In this document: one piece after another, positions 16,795-26,261 of the stretch
Position numbering within the stretch: the stretch's first letter is position 1
Layout: the number at the start of each line of letters is the position of its first letter
NCBI RefSeq assembly: GCF_014287475.1
Contig: NZ_JACOPF010000002.1
Span: forward strand, 372,001 to 436,000
DNA from: Mediterraneibacter hominis
GTDB lineage: Bacteria; Bacillota; Clostridia; Lachnospirales; Lachnospiraceae
Length of the DNA: 64,000 nucleotides
Reading direction: 5' to 3'
Notes under the pieces: generated by a model
The model's input: the letters and a program-made list of their open reading frames with translations, nothing else
Told to the model about the DNA's origin: nothing
Database searches by the model: none
Position numbers and translations under genes: made by a program

Positions 16795-17652
16795 ATGTCA
16801 TTAGTAACTATGAAAGAAATACTGGATACCGCAAAAGAAAAAAATTATGCGGTCGGCGCATTTGACACAATGGATACTGTTACAACGGAAGCCATTTTAA
16901 ATGCAGCAGAGGAGAAACATACGCCGGTTATTTTGATGGTTGTACCTCCAAGTGTAAGCGGAAAAAATGATGTATTTATGAACTATTTGACGGAAAGATG
17001 TAGGAAAAGTTCTGTTCCGGTGGCGCTGCACCTGGATCATGCGCCAACCTTTGAAGACTGTATGCGGGGAATAAGCTGCGGCTGTACCTCTGTTATGTTT
17101 GATGGATCTTCTTTGCCTTTCGAGGAAAATGCTGCAATTACAAAGAGGGTAATTGAAGCTGCCCATGCGTGTGGTATTACCGTAGAAGCGGAAATCGGAC
17201 ATGTAGCAGGACACGAAGGAAATATGCTGGATGGAAATGTGGCTGATCCGAGCTGCTATACAACCGTTGAGGAGGCAGTGAAATTTTACGAAAAAACCAA
17301 TGTGGATTGTCTGGCTGTTGCAATCGGAACAGTACACGGAGTATATAAAGGAACACCCAATATCGATTATAAAAGGTTGGATGAGATCAAGGCACAGCTG
17401 CCTGTTCCGATCGTTTTGCATGGTGGTTCTGGGCTGACGGACGACGATTATAAGAAGCTGGTAGAACATGGAATCAATAAAATCAACTTCTTTACGGCGA
17501 TGTCACTTGCAGGTGCGGAGGCAGTCAAAAAATTTGTAAAAGAGACGGCTAAATTTCAGGGAACAGATATCATTACAGTACTTGAAAAAGCAGAAAAAGA
17601 GGTTGTGAGACATCATATAGAGGTATTTGGTACTTTGCCGGTTTCATGCTGA
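16795..17652 (+). CDS. Class II fructose-bisphosphate/tagatose-bisphosphate-type aldolase
   Basis: 285 residues, the length of the GatY/KbaY/FbaA group. The catalytic Asp and first zinc ligand are in ALHLDHAPTFEDC, further zinc ligands in AEIGHVAGHEGN and VLHGGSGL, and the phosphate-binding glycine-rich loop precedes KINFFTAMS. It should split a ketose phosphate into dihydroxyacetone phosphate and an aldehyde. GAAGGGAG precedes the ATG. As the first gene after the promoter and the mate of an FGGY kinase, it is likely to act on the phosphorylated ketose made by this locus rather than in glycolysis. Confidence 0.9.
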   Translation: MSLVTMKEILDTAKEKNYAVGAFDTMDTVTTEAILNAAEEKHTPVILMVVPPSVSGKNDVFMNYLTERCRKSSVPVALHLDHAPTFEDCMRGISCGCTSVMFDGSSLPFEENAAITKRVIEAAHACGITVEAEIGHVAGHEGNMLDGNVADPSCYTTVEEAVKFYEKTNVDCLAVAIGTVHGVYKGTPNIDYKRLDEIKAQLPVPIVLHGGSGLTDDDYKKLVEHGINKINFFTAMSLAGAEAVKKFVKETAKFQGTDIITVLEKAEKEVVRHHIEVFGTLPVSC

Positions 17653-17681
17653 TTCACAATTATAAAACAGGAGGGAAAATT

Positions 17682-18866
17682 ATGAGAAAAAAGATGATTA
17701 GCATTTTGTTATGTGCAGCAATGGCAGTGACTATGGCGGCAGGCTGCAGTGGAGGCGAAAGCGGAAATACAGGAGGTTCTGATTCGAAAGAACAGTCTTC
17801 TGCAGAGCAGGAAAAAGGCAGCGGGGAAACAGCGGCCGCAGCAGAAGGATCGTTTGATGAATTTACAAGGCCTAATATTAAATCGGCGGATGAAATAAAA
17901 GTGGCATATATGCATACGAAACCGGAGGTAGAGTCACAGAGCAGATCGATTCTCCAGTCTCAGCTGGAGGCGGATAACCGCGGATGGGAATATGCAGAGT
18001 ATACCTATCAAGAGGATTCTGAGTGGGCAGATATTTTTAGAAATCTGATGAATCAGGGAGTAGACGCGATTATTATTGGCTCTACAGAATCTATGGAAGC
18101 AAAAGTAGATCTAATAGCTGAAGCACGTAATATGGGTATTGGAGTATATTCAAACGATAATCAGGTTGTACCGGGAGTGATTATGAATTCAACAATGCCA
18201 AATGGTACCGCGGCAATGTCACTTATTTATCAGATAGGCAATGATATTGGATGGAGCGGTGCGATCGGATTCTCTACGATGGCGTCTATTCAGGTACATA
18301 ATGAAAGAATTCTTCCTATTCAGTCAATCTGTGATATCTATTCGAATCTGTCTGTGCTGGAGACGATAGATGCGGTTGCGGGCGGGACGGATCAGCCGAC
18401 ATATGTAAATGAATCAGCAAAAGCTCTGATGCAGCAGTATGGTACAGAAATGAAAGGATGGATAGGATCTTGTGATTATATCGCCATGCCGGTCGCAGAG
18501 GCGGCAGAACAGAGTGCAGACTTAATTGATCCGGATTTCTTTGTCGCGGGAATCGACGGAGGATCAGACTGTTGGTCTTATATCAGAAGCGGTTCGTATA
18601 TGAAATACAGCTATGCGCAGCCATTTGAGATGTTCACGCATAAAGTTTTTGAGGCGATTGAGGATATTCAGGTAGAAGGGCTCAATCCAGGAGACGAAGG
18701 ATGCATTATTTCAACACCCGGAGAAGTACTTTACTCCGAGGGCGTGGTAATTACCCAGGATAATGTTCCAGAACCAGGCTCCAATATTAACAGTGTATTT
18801 GATTATTATGATGATGATCCGGACGCATGGTATAACTGGGAAGGCACGTATACAGTGAAAGAATAA
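17682..18866 (+). CDS. Sugar ABC transporter, substrate-binding lipoprotein
   Basis: About 394 residues from the ATG at 17682 (AGGAGGG upstream; the frame from 17646 is an artefact that overlaps the aldolase end). The lipoprotein signal ends at MAAGC, followed by a low-complexity Ser/Gly/Glu linker of about 40 residues. The rest is a type I periplasmic-binding-protein fold of the ribose/galactose class: KVAYMHTKPEVESQSR, LMNQGVDAIIIGS and DFFVAGIDGG. It captures a sugar or polyol for the importer encoded next. Affinity for one sugar cannot be deduced. Confidence 0.9.
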   Translation: MRKKMISILLCAAMAVTMAAGCSGGESGNTGGSDSKEQSSAEQEKGSGETAAAAEGSFDEFTRPNIKSADEIKVAYMHTKPEVESQSRSILQSQLEADNRGWEYAEYTYQEDSEWADIFRNLMNQGVDAIIIGSTESMEAKVDLIAEARNMGIGVYSNDNQVVPGVIMNSTMPNGTAAMSLIYQIGNDIGWSGAIGFSTMASIQVHNERILPIQSICDIYSNLSVLETIDAVAGGTDQPTYVNESAKALMQQYGTEMKGWIGSCDYIAMPVAEAAEQSADLIDPDFFVAGIDGGSDCWSYIRSGSYMKYSYAQPFEMFTHKVFEAIEDIQVEGLNPGDEGCIISTPGEVLYSEGVVITQDNVPEPGSNINSVFDYYDDDPDAWYNWEGTYTVKE

Positions 18867-18908
18867 AAATAAATTTATGAACAGCATGAAAATTTGGTGA
18901 ATCAGGAA

Positions 18909-18946
18909 ACAGGAAAGGGGTATAAAGCAGCATATCCCTTTTCTGT
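18909..18946 (+). promoter_or_regulatory. Intercistronic hairpin after the binding-protein gene
   Basis: A 15-bp stem with two G-U pairs (ACAGGAAAGGGGTAT at 18909-18923 with 18932-18946) lies between the binding-protein and ATPase genes and has no T run. Such hairpins protect the upstream mRNA and let the binding protein be made in excess. Confidence 0.6.
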
Positions 18947-18973
18947 CCAGAAGGAAGAAATGAGGTGAGAACT

Positions 18974-20500
18974 GTGTCAAATACAGCTCCATTGATAAGT
19001 ATAAAAGAAATTACAAAAAGATTTACAGGAGTTACAGCTGTAGACCATGTCAGTTTTGATATAGGACATAATGAAATCCATGCGCTGATTGGGGAAAACG
19101 GCGCGGGAAAAAGTACTATCTGTAAGATGCTGACAGGTGTATATGCGATTGATGAAGGCTATATCGAAGTAGAAGGAAAGAAAGAGGAATTTAAAGGTCC
19201 TGCGGATTCTATGAAAGCAGGAATTAACATGGTGTACCAGGAGCGAAACCTGATTGGTTATTTAAATGCCGCGCAGAATATCTGCCTTGGAACTGAAAAT
19301 TGTAAAGGAATTGTTCTGGATCAAAAAGCAATGATGAAAAGAGCAGAGTCAGTACGGCGAAAATTAGGAGTCGATACACCACTGGATATACCGGTAGAAA
19401 AGATGGGAGCGGGCGCACAGCAGCTTGTAGAAATTATGAGGGCTGCATCTACCGAACCAAAACTTTTAATTTTAGATGAGCCGACCGCATCTCTGGGCGA
19501 AGGAGAAATCGAACCATTTTTAAAATTTGTTAAGAAACTGACTACAGATATTCATATTTCCGTGATCTATATTACACATAAATTAGAAGAAATTTTTGCT
19601 ATAGCAGATAAAGTAACGGTTATGGCAGACGGAAAAAGGACAATGACAGCAAATATCGCAGATATTACTCAAGATGAATGTATAAAAGCAATGATCCGGA
19701 GCGATAAAATTAAAGCTGTAACAGTACCGGATATGAATTATGAAAAGGCAGAAGAAAGTCGATTGCTGGATGTGCATGAACTGACATTCGACGGAAAGAC
19801 ACATCAGGTAGAATTCCATGTAAATAGAGGTGAGGTTGTCGGTTTTTACGGACTGGTCGGCGCAGGCCGGACGGAAACGATGGAGGCAATATCAGGAATA
19901 CGAAGATGCGATAAGAAAGAATTTACTTTTGACGGTGAGAAAATTACAAAAGGAGACAGCTTTGCCATGATACAAAAGGGAATTATTTTGACGCCGGAAC
20001 TGCGCAAAAACGGAATTTTCCCTTCTTTAAACCTGGTAGAAAACGTATGTACCTTGTTTGTAAAACGATTTGCCTCCAGGATAGGGATGCTTAAGAAAAA
20101 AGAAAGTTATAAATTTGCAAAGCAGGTTCTTGAAAAAAACGGAACTAAATTCAACAGTATGGGACAGTTAATTTCCCATCTTTCCGGAGGGAATATGCAG
20201 AAGATTATCATTGGACGCTCAATAGAAGTGGAAAATTTGAAGCTGCTTACGGTAGATGAACCGACAGCAGGACTGGATTTAGGAGCAAAAAGTGAGATTT
20301 ATCTGAAAATTCGGAATCTGGCAGATAATTTAGGGAAGAGTGTGGTATTTATTTCGTCAGAGTTAGAAGAATTAATGAAGGTTTGTAATCGCATGTATAT
20401 TTTCTATGATGGAAACGTAGTAAAAGAATTAAAGCGAGAGGAATTTGATAATCAAGTTATTCTGGAGTACGCATTAGGGGGTGTTGGCAGTGGGAAATAA
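18974..20500 (+). CDS. Sugar ABC transporter ATP-binding protein (two ATPase domains)
   Basis: About 508 residues, the RbsA/MglA design with two fused ATPase domains. The GTG at 18974 is chosen because GAGGTGAG fits as its ribosome site; GTG at 18965 is the alternative. The first half has Walker A GENGAGKST and Walker B LLILDEPTASL, with a degenerate signature (GAGAQQLVEI). The second half has an altered Walker A region (GLVGAGRTET), a good signature LSGGNMQK and TVDEPTAGLD. This asymmetry is normal for the family. It powers the two permeases encoded directly downstream; its end overlaps the first permease. Confidence 0.92.
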   Translation: MSNTAPLISIKEITKRFTGVTAVDHVSFDIGHNEIHALIGENGAGKSTICKMLTGVYAIDEGYIEVEGKKEEFKGPADSMKAGINMVYQERNLIGYLNAAQNICLGTENCKGIVLDQKAMMKRAESVRRKLGVDTPLDIPVEKMGAGAQQLVEIMRAASTEPKLLILDEPTASLGEGEIEPFLKFVKKLTTDIHISVIYITHKLEEIFAIADKVTVMADGKRTMTANIADITQDECIKAMIRSDKIKAVTVPDMNYEKAEESRLLDVHELTFDGKTHQVEFHVNRGEVVGFYGLVGAGRTETMEAISGIRRCDKKEFTFDGEKITKGDSFAMIQKGIILTPELRKNGIFPSLNLVENVCTLFVKRFASRIGMLKKKESYKFAKQVLEKNGTKFNSMGQLISHLSGGNMQKIIIGRSIEVENLKLLTVDEPTAGLDLGAKSEIYLKIRNLADNLGKSVVFISSELEELMKVCNRMYIFYDGNVVKELKREEFDNQVILEYALGGVGSGK

Positions 20501-21485
20501 AACGATAACAAAGAAAAAAAGTACGGTTGGAGAAAATATTACGAAATATTTCCTTTTGATTGCCGATATTGTATTGATTCTGTTTTTTAGTATTCTGGCG
20601 CCGGGATTTTTACAGGTTACGAATCTTATGGATATTCTTTCTACAGCGGCGCTTGTCGGCGTCCTCGGGATGGGAGCCAGTATTGTCATGATGGTTGGAG
20701 AAATGAACTTTGGAATTGGAGCAGAAGCAACTTTGACTGCTGCAATTCTGGGCGCTGTACTGGGAGAAGGCAGGGTGTCGGTATATTTTATCGGTGTATT
20801 GATTGCTTTGTTGGTCATTGGACTAATGGGAGTGATTGATGCCACATTTGGAGTGATTATCGGTGTGCCGGCGTTTATAGCTACACTTGCGATATCTAAA
20901 ATTAATGATGGATTTATAAATCTGCTGACAGGCGGAAAAACGCTTTTTAATATGGAGTGGCCGGCGGCATTCAGAACCTTGGGGCAGGCGCGGTTAGGGC
21001 CGGTTCCGGTACTTGCTGTTGCTTTTATAGTGATAGCGGCTGCTTTATGGTTTCTGGTCGATAAGACCAAATTTGGAACATATATCCAAGCGATTGGGAA
21101 TAATGCAGCCTGCTGCAGGCAGGTCGGTATTAATGTACGCAGAATTAAATTTATCGCATTTGTAATTACAGCTTTGGTAGGCGGATTTGCCGGTATATTG
21201 GCGAGCTCTAAAACCGGGAATATACAGGCAACGCTTGGCAGCGGTATTATGATGGATGCTATGGCGGCGGCTATGCTGGGGGCAACATTTCTGCGTCCCG
21301 GAAGATATAATATTCAGGGCACTGTAGTAGCGGCGGTTCTGACGGCGATTATAACGAATGGAATAACGTTCTGCGGATATCCAGATTACATCAAAGATAT
21401 TATTAATGGAATTATTTTAATTATCGCTGTTGGTTACATTGCAATGACAAGAAAAGAAGGTCTTCCTTCTGTAAAGATGGGATAG
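20490..21485 (+). CDS. Sugar ABC transporter permease
   Basis: About 331 residues with eight to ten membrane segments, of the RbsC/branched-chain permease class. The conserved loop with AIGNNAACCRQVGINVRRIK, which contacts the ATPase, is present. The start is uncertain: GTGs at 20481 and 20490 both overlap the ATPase gene, and GGGGGTG at 20476 fits the second better. A second, different permease follows 12 bases after the stop, so the importer is probably a permease heterodimer. Confidence 0.9.
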   Translation: MGNKTITKKKSTVGENITKYFLLIADIVLILFFSILAPGFLQVTNLMDILSTAALVGVLGMGASIVMMVGEMNFGIGAEATLTAAILGAVLGEGRVSVYFIGVLIALLVIGLMGVIDATFGVIIGVPAFIATLAISKINDGFINLLTGGKTLFNMEWPAAFRTLGQARLGPVPVLAVAFIVIAAALWFLVDKTKFGTYIQAIGNNAACCRQVGINVRRIKFIAFVITALVGGFAGILASSKTGNIQATLGSGIMMDAMAAAMLGATFLRPGRYNIQGTVVAAVLTAIITNGITFCGYPDYIKDIINGIILIIAVGYIAMTRKEGLPSVKMG

Positions 21486-21497
21486 GAGGAAAGAAAA

Positions 21498-22481
21498 ATG
21501 GCAGAGGTCGCAGCAAAGAAAAAAGTAAAAAATGGCGGTGGCTCAGTAAGCAGGTATGGATTGCTGCTGATTGTGGTTTTAGTATGTATTGTATTTGCAT
21601 TACTTAGACCTACATTTTATAGCCTGGGAAATATTATGAATGTAATTAGTTCTACAGTTGTACTCTGTATTGCCGGACTGGGTCTGTCTCTGGTAATGAT
21701 TACAGGCGAAATTGACTTTGCCTGTGGTGCGGAGTTGGCGACAGGGGCGTGTGTTACGGCTGTTTTATGTAAAAACGGAGTCAATTATTTCCTGGCGGTA
21801 CTGATTACATTAGTATTGTGTGCAGGAATTGGTATTGTGAACGGGCTTTTACATACGCGGGTAGGTATACCGGGATTTATTGCAACAATGGGGGTATCGT
21901 TTGTTTTAGACGGATTTAATAAAATGATAACAAACAGCGGACGGGTATATTCGTCTACATGGGGAGATATTTTTACTACGATCGGACAGAAGCGGGTAGC
22001 GGGCATAATACCGATTTCTGTGTTTATTTTAGCTGTTGTGGCATTCGCAATGTTGATTTATACAGAAGGAATGACAAACGGCCGGAAACTATATGCGGTA
22101 GGTTCGAACAGTGATGCCTGCAGATATGTGGGAATTGACGCAAGGAAAGAAAAAATGAAATCTTTTGTCATCAGTGCGGTATTATGCGGACTGGGCGGAA
22201 TTATTAATGCGTCTCAGTTAAATGCAGCTTCCCCTTATATGGGGACTACGACGTTGGTAAGTCTTCTCACTATGTTGATGCTGGGGGCGACTTTCTACAG
22301 GATCGGCGTATTTAATGTGCCCGGAACGATTGTGGGAGCGCTGCTTGTAAATATTATAAATAACGGCATGGTACTTTTGGGAGCGACAACGTGGCAGCAG
22401 TATGTTGTACAGGGCGGAATTATGCTGTTTGCGGTAACGCTGGTGTCTGTTATGAATATACGCGCACGTGGAAAAGGATAG
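21498..22481 (+). CDS. Sugar ABC transporter permease, second subunit
   Basis: 327 residues, RbsC-like, with multiple membrane segments and the ATPase-contact loop AVGSNSDACRYVGIDARKEKMK. AGGAGGAAAG lies just before the ATG. It belongs to the same importer as the preceding permease; the two share the fold but differ clearly in sequence. It is followed after 28 bases by the zinc dehydrogenase gene, so uptake and catabolism are cotranscribed. Confidence 0.9.
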   Translation: MAEVAAKKKVKNGGGSVSRYGLLLIVVLVCIVFALLRPTFYSLGNIMNVISSTVVLCIAGLGLSLVMITGEIDFACGAELATGACVTAVLCKNGVNYFLAVLITLVLCAGIGIVNGLLHTRVGIPGFIATMGVSFVLDGFNKMITNSGRVYSSTWGDIFTTIGQKRVAGIIPISVFILAVVAFAMLIYTEGMTNGRKLYAVGSNSDACRYVGIDARKEKMKSFVISAVLCGLGGIINASQLNAASPYMGTTTLVSLLTMLMLGATFYRIGVFNVPGTIVGALLVNIINNGMVLLGATTWQQYVVQGGIMLFAVTLVSVMNIRARGKG

Positions 22482-22509
22482 ATTGTTTCTGAAATAGGAG
22501 GAAGAAAAG

Positions 22510-23688
22510 ATGACAAACAAAACAGGAAAAACAGCACTCAATACGGGATATTACTCTATGGAAGTAAAAGAATATCCGGTGCCGGAGGCAAAAGAAGACG
22601 GCGTAGTAATTGAAATTGAAACTTTTTGCATCTGTGGAAGTGACCAGCATTTTGTGAAACTGCCGGGAACTCATAAAGGCGGCGCAGAAGGACATGAATT
22701 TATGGGTAAGGTAATTTCAATTGGAGAAAAAGCAAATAAAGCGCTGCATGTCTATGGCGGCGAGTTGAAATTGGGCGACAGAATTGTGGTTTATCCTCAT
22801 ATTACCTGCGGCAAATGTGATACCTGCATGAAACTGGGAGACGGTGTATGCGGCGTGTGTGATAATGATTATATTTATGGAGGAGTGTTCGATTTAGACA
22901 ATAGTAAAGAAATGAATCATGACGCGGAGCAATGGCCGCATTTTAAAGGTGGTTTTTCAGAGTATTGTTATTTGTATCCGGGGACATATGTGTGGAAGGT
23001 GCCCGAAGACATGCCGGGAGAGATCGCTGCACTGCTGGATCCATGTGCAGTGGCAATGCGTGCGGTTGAGCAGGTTTTAACTCCGATTGGAGGAACCGGG
23101 GAAGGTTTTAGTCTAAGCTCAAGGTGTCTGGTGATTGGTGCGGGGGCAATCAGCATTATGACCGCAATGATTTTAAAACAAATGGGAGCAAAACAGGTTG
23201 TCATTACAGACTTTTTTGATGAGAAATTAAAGATGGCGAAAGAAATTGCCGGTGTTGATGAAGCCGTCAATGTAGCCGATATGACGACGGAGGAACGCGT
23301 CAAAAAGATTATAGAAATAACAGATGGAGGAGCGGATGTAGTTATCAATGCGGCAAATCATCCATCCACCTGTATTGAAGGTATGCAGATGGTAAGAAAA
23401 TGCGGATATTATGTAGAGATTGGAAATGCAATGGATTTTGGAGCGCATCATATATCAGAAATCAATATTCCGGATGTGGTATTTTCTCGGAACGCACATA
23501 TTACTTCTGTGGTGGCAAACACACCGCAGTGCTTTGATCGGGCGTTTGAATTTTTAAAGAGATGGAAAGAGCTGCCCTTTGAAAAACTGATTACACATCG
23601 CTTTACTACATTAGAAGAAATTATTCCTGTGATGAAGAAGATGGGAGACAGAGATTTTATAAAGGCAGCATGTACATTTGAAAAATAG
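22510..23688 (+). CDS. Zinc-dependent medium-chain alcohol/polyol dehydrogenase
   Basis: 392 residues. The catalytic zinc site starts at FCICGSDQHF with GHEFMGKV. The four structural-zinc cysteines are in CGKCDTCMKLGDGVCGVC, and the Rossmann motif is VIGAGAISIMTAMILKQMGA. The relatives are sorbitol, threonine and galactitol-1-phosphate dehydrogenases. In this locus it most likely oxidises a polyol, or a secondary alcohol of the imported sugar, to a ketose that the kinase then phosphorylates. An insert of about 25 residues after the structural zinc lobe (YIYGGVFDLDNSKEMNHDAEQW) is longer than usual. Confidence 0.9.
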   Translation: MTNKTGKTALNTGYYSMEVKEYPVPEAKEDGVVIEIETFCICGSDQHFVKLPGTHKGGAEGHEFMGKVISIGEKANKALHVYGGELKLGDRIVVYPHITCGKCDTCMKLGDGVCGVCDNDYIYGGVFDLDNSKEMNHDAEQWPHFKGGFSEYCYLYPGTYVWKVPEDMPGEIAALLDPCAVAMRAVEQVLTPIGGTGEGFSLSSRCLVIGAGAISIMTAMILKQMGAKQVVITDFFDEKLKMAKEIAGVDEAVNVADMTTEERVKKIIEITDGGADVVINAANHPSTCIEGMQMVRKCGYYVEIGNAMDFGAHHISEINIPDVVFSRNAHITSVVANTPQCFDRAFEFLKRWKELPFEKLITHRFTTLEEIIPVMKKMGDRDFIKAACTFEK

Positions 23689-23709
23689 AAATAAGCAGAG
23701 GTGAAAAAG

Positions 23710-24756
23710 ATGGGAAAAAAAGTTGTAGTAATGGAGGATTTCACTACTCCTGACGGGAGAATGCATGTTTATGATATATTGGCAGAAAAATACGGAGCAG
23801 AGGTAAAATATGTAAAAGTACAGAAGTACATAAAAGACGGGGATGATTTTTCGAAAATGTTTTTAAATATGGAGAAAAACGGGCCAGACGTTATTCCAGA
23901 GGAGGAAGAGCTGCTGGAGGAAATAAAAGACGCGAATATTGTTATTTCCCATATTAGTGCAATTAGCACGAAAGCGGTAAATAGTGCGAAAAATCTCGAA
24001 GCGGTGTGTATTATGCGCAGCGGCGTTGAAAATGTAAATGTAGAAAATGCAGCAAAAAGGGGAATCAAGGTTGTAAATGCACCAGGGCGTCTTGCAGTTC
24101 CGGTATCTGAATTTACAGTAGGACTGATGATTGCGGAGATGAAAAACATTGCTCGTTCCCATCAGAGAATGCAGGCGGGAAATTTTAAGGATGGTTTCTC
24201 AAACAGTGAGTACTCCGTGAATTTAAAAGGAAAGAAAATAGGACTTGTAGGATGTGGCATGGTGGGCTCCAGAGTGGCAAAAATTATGAAGGCTTTCGAA
24301 GCGGAAGTTTTGATTTATGATCCATATATGTCAGATGACGCGATCCGTAAAATGGGTTATGAACCAAAAGAGCTGAATGAATTATGTAAAGAAGCTGATG
24401 TAATTTCGATACATTTCCGGTTGACGCCCGAAACGAAAGGTTTGATTGGAAAAGAACAATTTGCATTGATGAAACCGGGAAGTTATCTGATCAATACGGC
24501 AAGAGCCGGACTGGTTGACGAAGAGGCTATGATGGATGCACTTATAAATAAGAAAATCGCCGGCGCAGGTTTAGACGTTTTCCACCAGGAACCTTTAGAG
24601 GCAGATAATCCGCTGCTTAAGATGGATAATGTGACAATTACAGGACACTTGGCAGGGCATTGCGCAGATATTTTCCAAATGACTACAGACATTATGATGC
24701 ATGCATTAGATCACTACTTCCAGACCGGAGAATGGATACAGGTAGTAAACAAATAA
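23710..24756 (+). CDS. D-2-hydroxyacid dehydrogenase family oxidoreductase
   Basis: About 348 residues from the ATG at 23710, which has GAGGTGAAAAAG before it. The NAD motif GLVGCGMVGSRVAKIM and the catalytic residues are present: Arg in NTARAGLV, Glu in FHQEPLE, His in ITGHLAGHCAD. It is closest to the phosphoglycerate/erythronate-type dehydrogenases and differs clearly from the one at 4710-5675. Why a polyol locus should carry one is not obvious; it may reduce a 2-keto acid by-product or oxidise an aldonate. The FGGY kinase gene begins 10 bases after its stop. Confidence 0.88.
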   Translation: MGKKVVVMEDFTTPDGRMHVYDILAEKYGAEVKYVKVQKYIKDGDDFSKMFLNMEKNGPDVIPEEEELLEEIKDANIVISHISAISTKAVNSAKNLEAVCIMRSGVENVNVENAAKRGIKVVNAPGRLAVPVSEFTVGLMIAEMKNIARSHQRMQAGNFKDGFSNSEYSVNLKGKKIGLVGCGMVGSRVAKIMKAFEAEVLIYDPYMSDDAIRKMGYEPKELNELCKEADVISIHFRLTPETKGLIGKEQFALMKPGSYLINTARAGLVDEEAMMDALINKKIAGAGLDVFHQEPLEADNPLLKMDNVTITGHLAGHCADIFQMTTDIMMHALDHYFQTGEWIQVVNK

Positions 24757-24766
24757 GGAGATATGT

Positions 24767-26230
24767 ATGGGCAAAAAATTGATTCTGGTGGTAGATTATG
24801 GTACGTCCAATGTCCGTGTGAATGCAATCAACACAGAGGATGGAAAAATCGCTTGTTCGTCTTCCAGAAAATATAAAATTGTTCCTAAAATGCCGGGCTA
24901 TGCGGAGATTTCTGCGTATGAACTGTGGAGATTTTCAGTAGAATGTATGGCGGAAGTGCTCAAGAATATAACAGAACAAGATGAAATATGCGCGATCGGA
25001 TATTCTTTCTTTGGAGATAATCTGATACCAGTAGACGAAAAAGGAAATGCACTGAATGACTGTATTTTATGTACAGATATACGGGGAAAAGAAGAAGCGG
25101 AATTTATAAACCGTAACATTCCAGAAAAAAGACAGATCGAGATTATAGGTGCAAAATATGGAGCTATGACGTTCGGAGCAAAATTACTTTGGGTAAAGAA
25201 GAATATGCCGGAGATTGCGAATAAAATCGCGTATTTTGATTCACAGCAGCAGTTTGTTTTTCGTAAACTGGGGCTGAAACCTGTTAACGACTATACGATG
25301 GCGGCAAGAAAACAGCTGTTGAACATTGGGACAATGCAGTGGTCAGAAGAATTTTTGGATACATTGGGCGTTTCAGAGAAAATGTTGGGAACGGATATTG
25401 TGGCTTCCGGAGACATAGTAGGATATATAAGACAATATGGAGAGATAGAGTTTCCGAAATCTATTCCTGTAATTGCAGGAGGTCATGACTGCGACGTAGC
25501 TATGATAGGAATGGGAGTTATTGATGAAACGCAGGATTTGCTGGGCGACATTACAGGAACGTTTGATCATGTAGGATATATGGCAAACGGAGCTGTAAAT
25601 CTCAAGAGAGAAAATCCGGATTGCCCTCTCACATCTTACAGCGGGTCCTTTAAAGATACGTCGATTTGTCTTGGGGCATTTCCTACAGCGGGAGCCATAG
25701 TAGAGTGGTTTATGCGTGAGATTCAGGAGGGAACAAAAGAAACGGACTATGAGAAGTATTGGAAAGCAGTGAGATTTGACGGCAAGGGATCTGTCATGGT
25801 ACACCCGACGATTGCCGGTGACAGAGGAGTTATTGAAGGAATTGGATATAGAACTTCCAAAGAAGATATTTTTAAGGCAGTGATCGAGGCGGTTACATTT
25901 GAGAACAGAAGATTAATAGATGACTGCAGAGAGGTAAAAACCGGCGGGGTAAACAGGCTGCGCATTGGCGGCGGCGCGGCGAATTCAGATGAGTGGATGC
26001 AGCTTCGGGCAGATATTTCGGGGATGAGGATTGAAAGGATGCGTAATATCCAGATATCTTCGGTTGGAGCAGCAGTACTCGGCGCGGCAGCAGTAGGAAT
26101 TTATCCTGATGTAAAGACAGCAGTAGAAAAAATGGTGCATGTGGAAAAAATATTTAAACCGACTCCGGGAATCCGTGAAAAATACGAAGAAAAATACCGG
26201 GAGTATCTAAGGAGAATGGGATATTGCTAA
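24767..26230 (+). CDS. FGGY-family carbohydrate kinase
   Basis: 487 residues, the usual length. The N-terminal phosphate motif VDYGTSNVRVNAIN opens the first actin-like domain. GGHDCDVAMIGMGVIDETQDLLGDITGTFDHVG carries the family core with the catalytic Asp (GGHDCD), and RIGGGAANSDEWMQLRADISG is the C-terminal ATP-binding signature. It phosphorylates a ketose or polyol. With an upstream polyol dehydrogenase and a class II aldolase in the operon, the simplest route is polyol to ketose, to ketose phosphate, to DHAP plus aldehyde. Xylulose, ribulose and fuculose kinases are all relatives. Confidence 0.92.
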   Translation: MGKKLILVVDYGTSNVRVNAINTEDGKIACSSSRKYKIVPKMPGYAEISAYELWRFSVECMAEVLKNITEQDEICAIGYSFFGDNLIPVDEKGNALNDCILCTDIRGKEEAEFINRNIPEKRQIEIIGAKYGAMTFGAKLLWVKKNMPEIANKIAYFDSQQQFVFRKLGLKPVNDYTMAARKQLLNIGTMQWSEEFLDTLGVSEKMLGTDIVASGDIVGYIRQYGEIEFPKSIPVIAGGHDCDVAMIGMGVIDETQDLLGDITGTFDHVGYMANGAVNLKRENPDCPLTSYSGSFKDTSICLGAFPTAGAIVEWFMREIQEGTKETDYEKYWKAVRFDGKGSVMVHPTIAGDRGVIEGIGYRTSKEDIFKAVIEAVTFENRRLIDDCREVKTGGVNRLRIGGGAANSDEWMQLRADISGMRIERMRNIQISSVGAAVLGAAAVGIYPDVKTAVEKMVHVEKIFKPTPGIREKYEEKYREYLRRMGYC

Positions 26231-26261
26231 AAAAGAAAAATAAGAAGGAGTGTATGAATCT

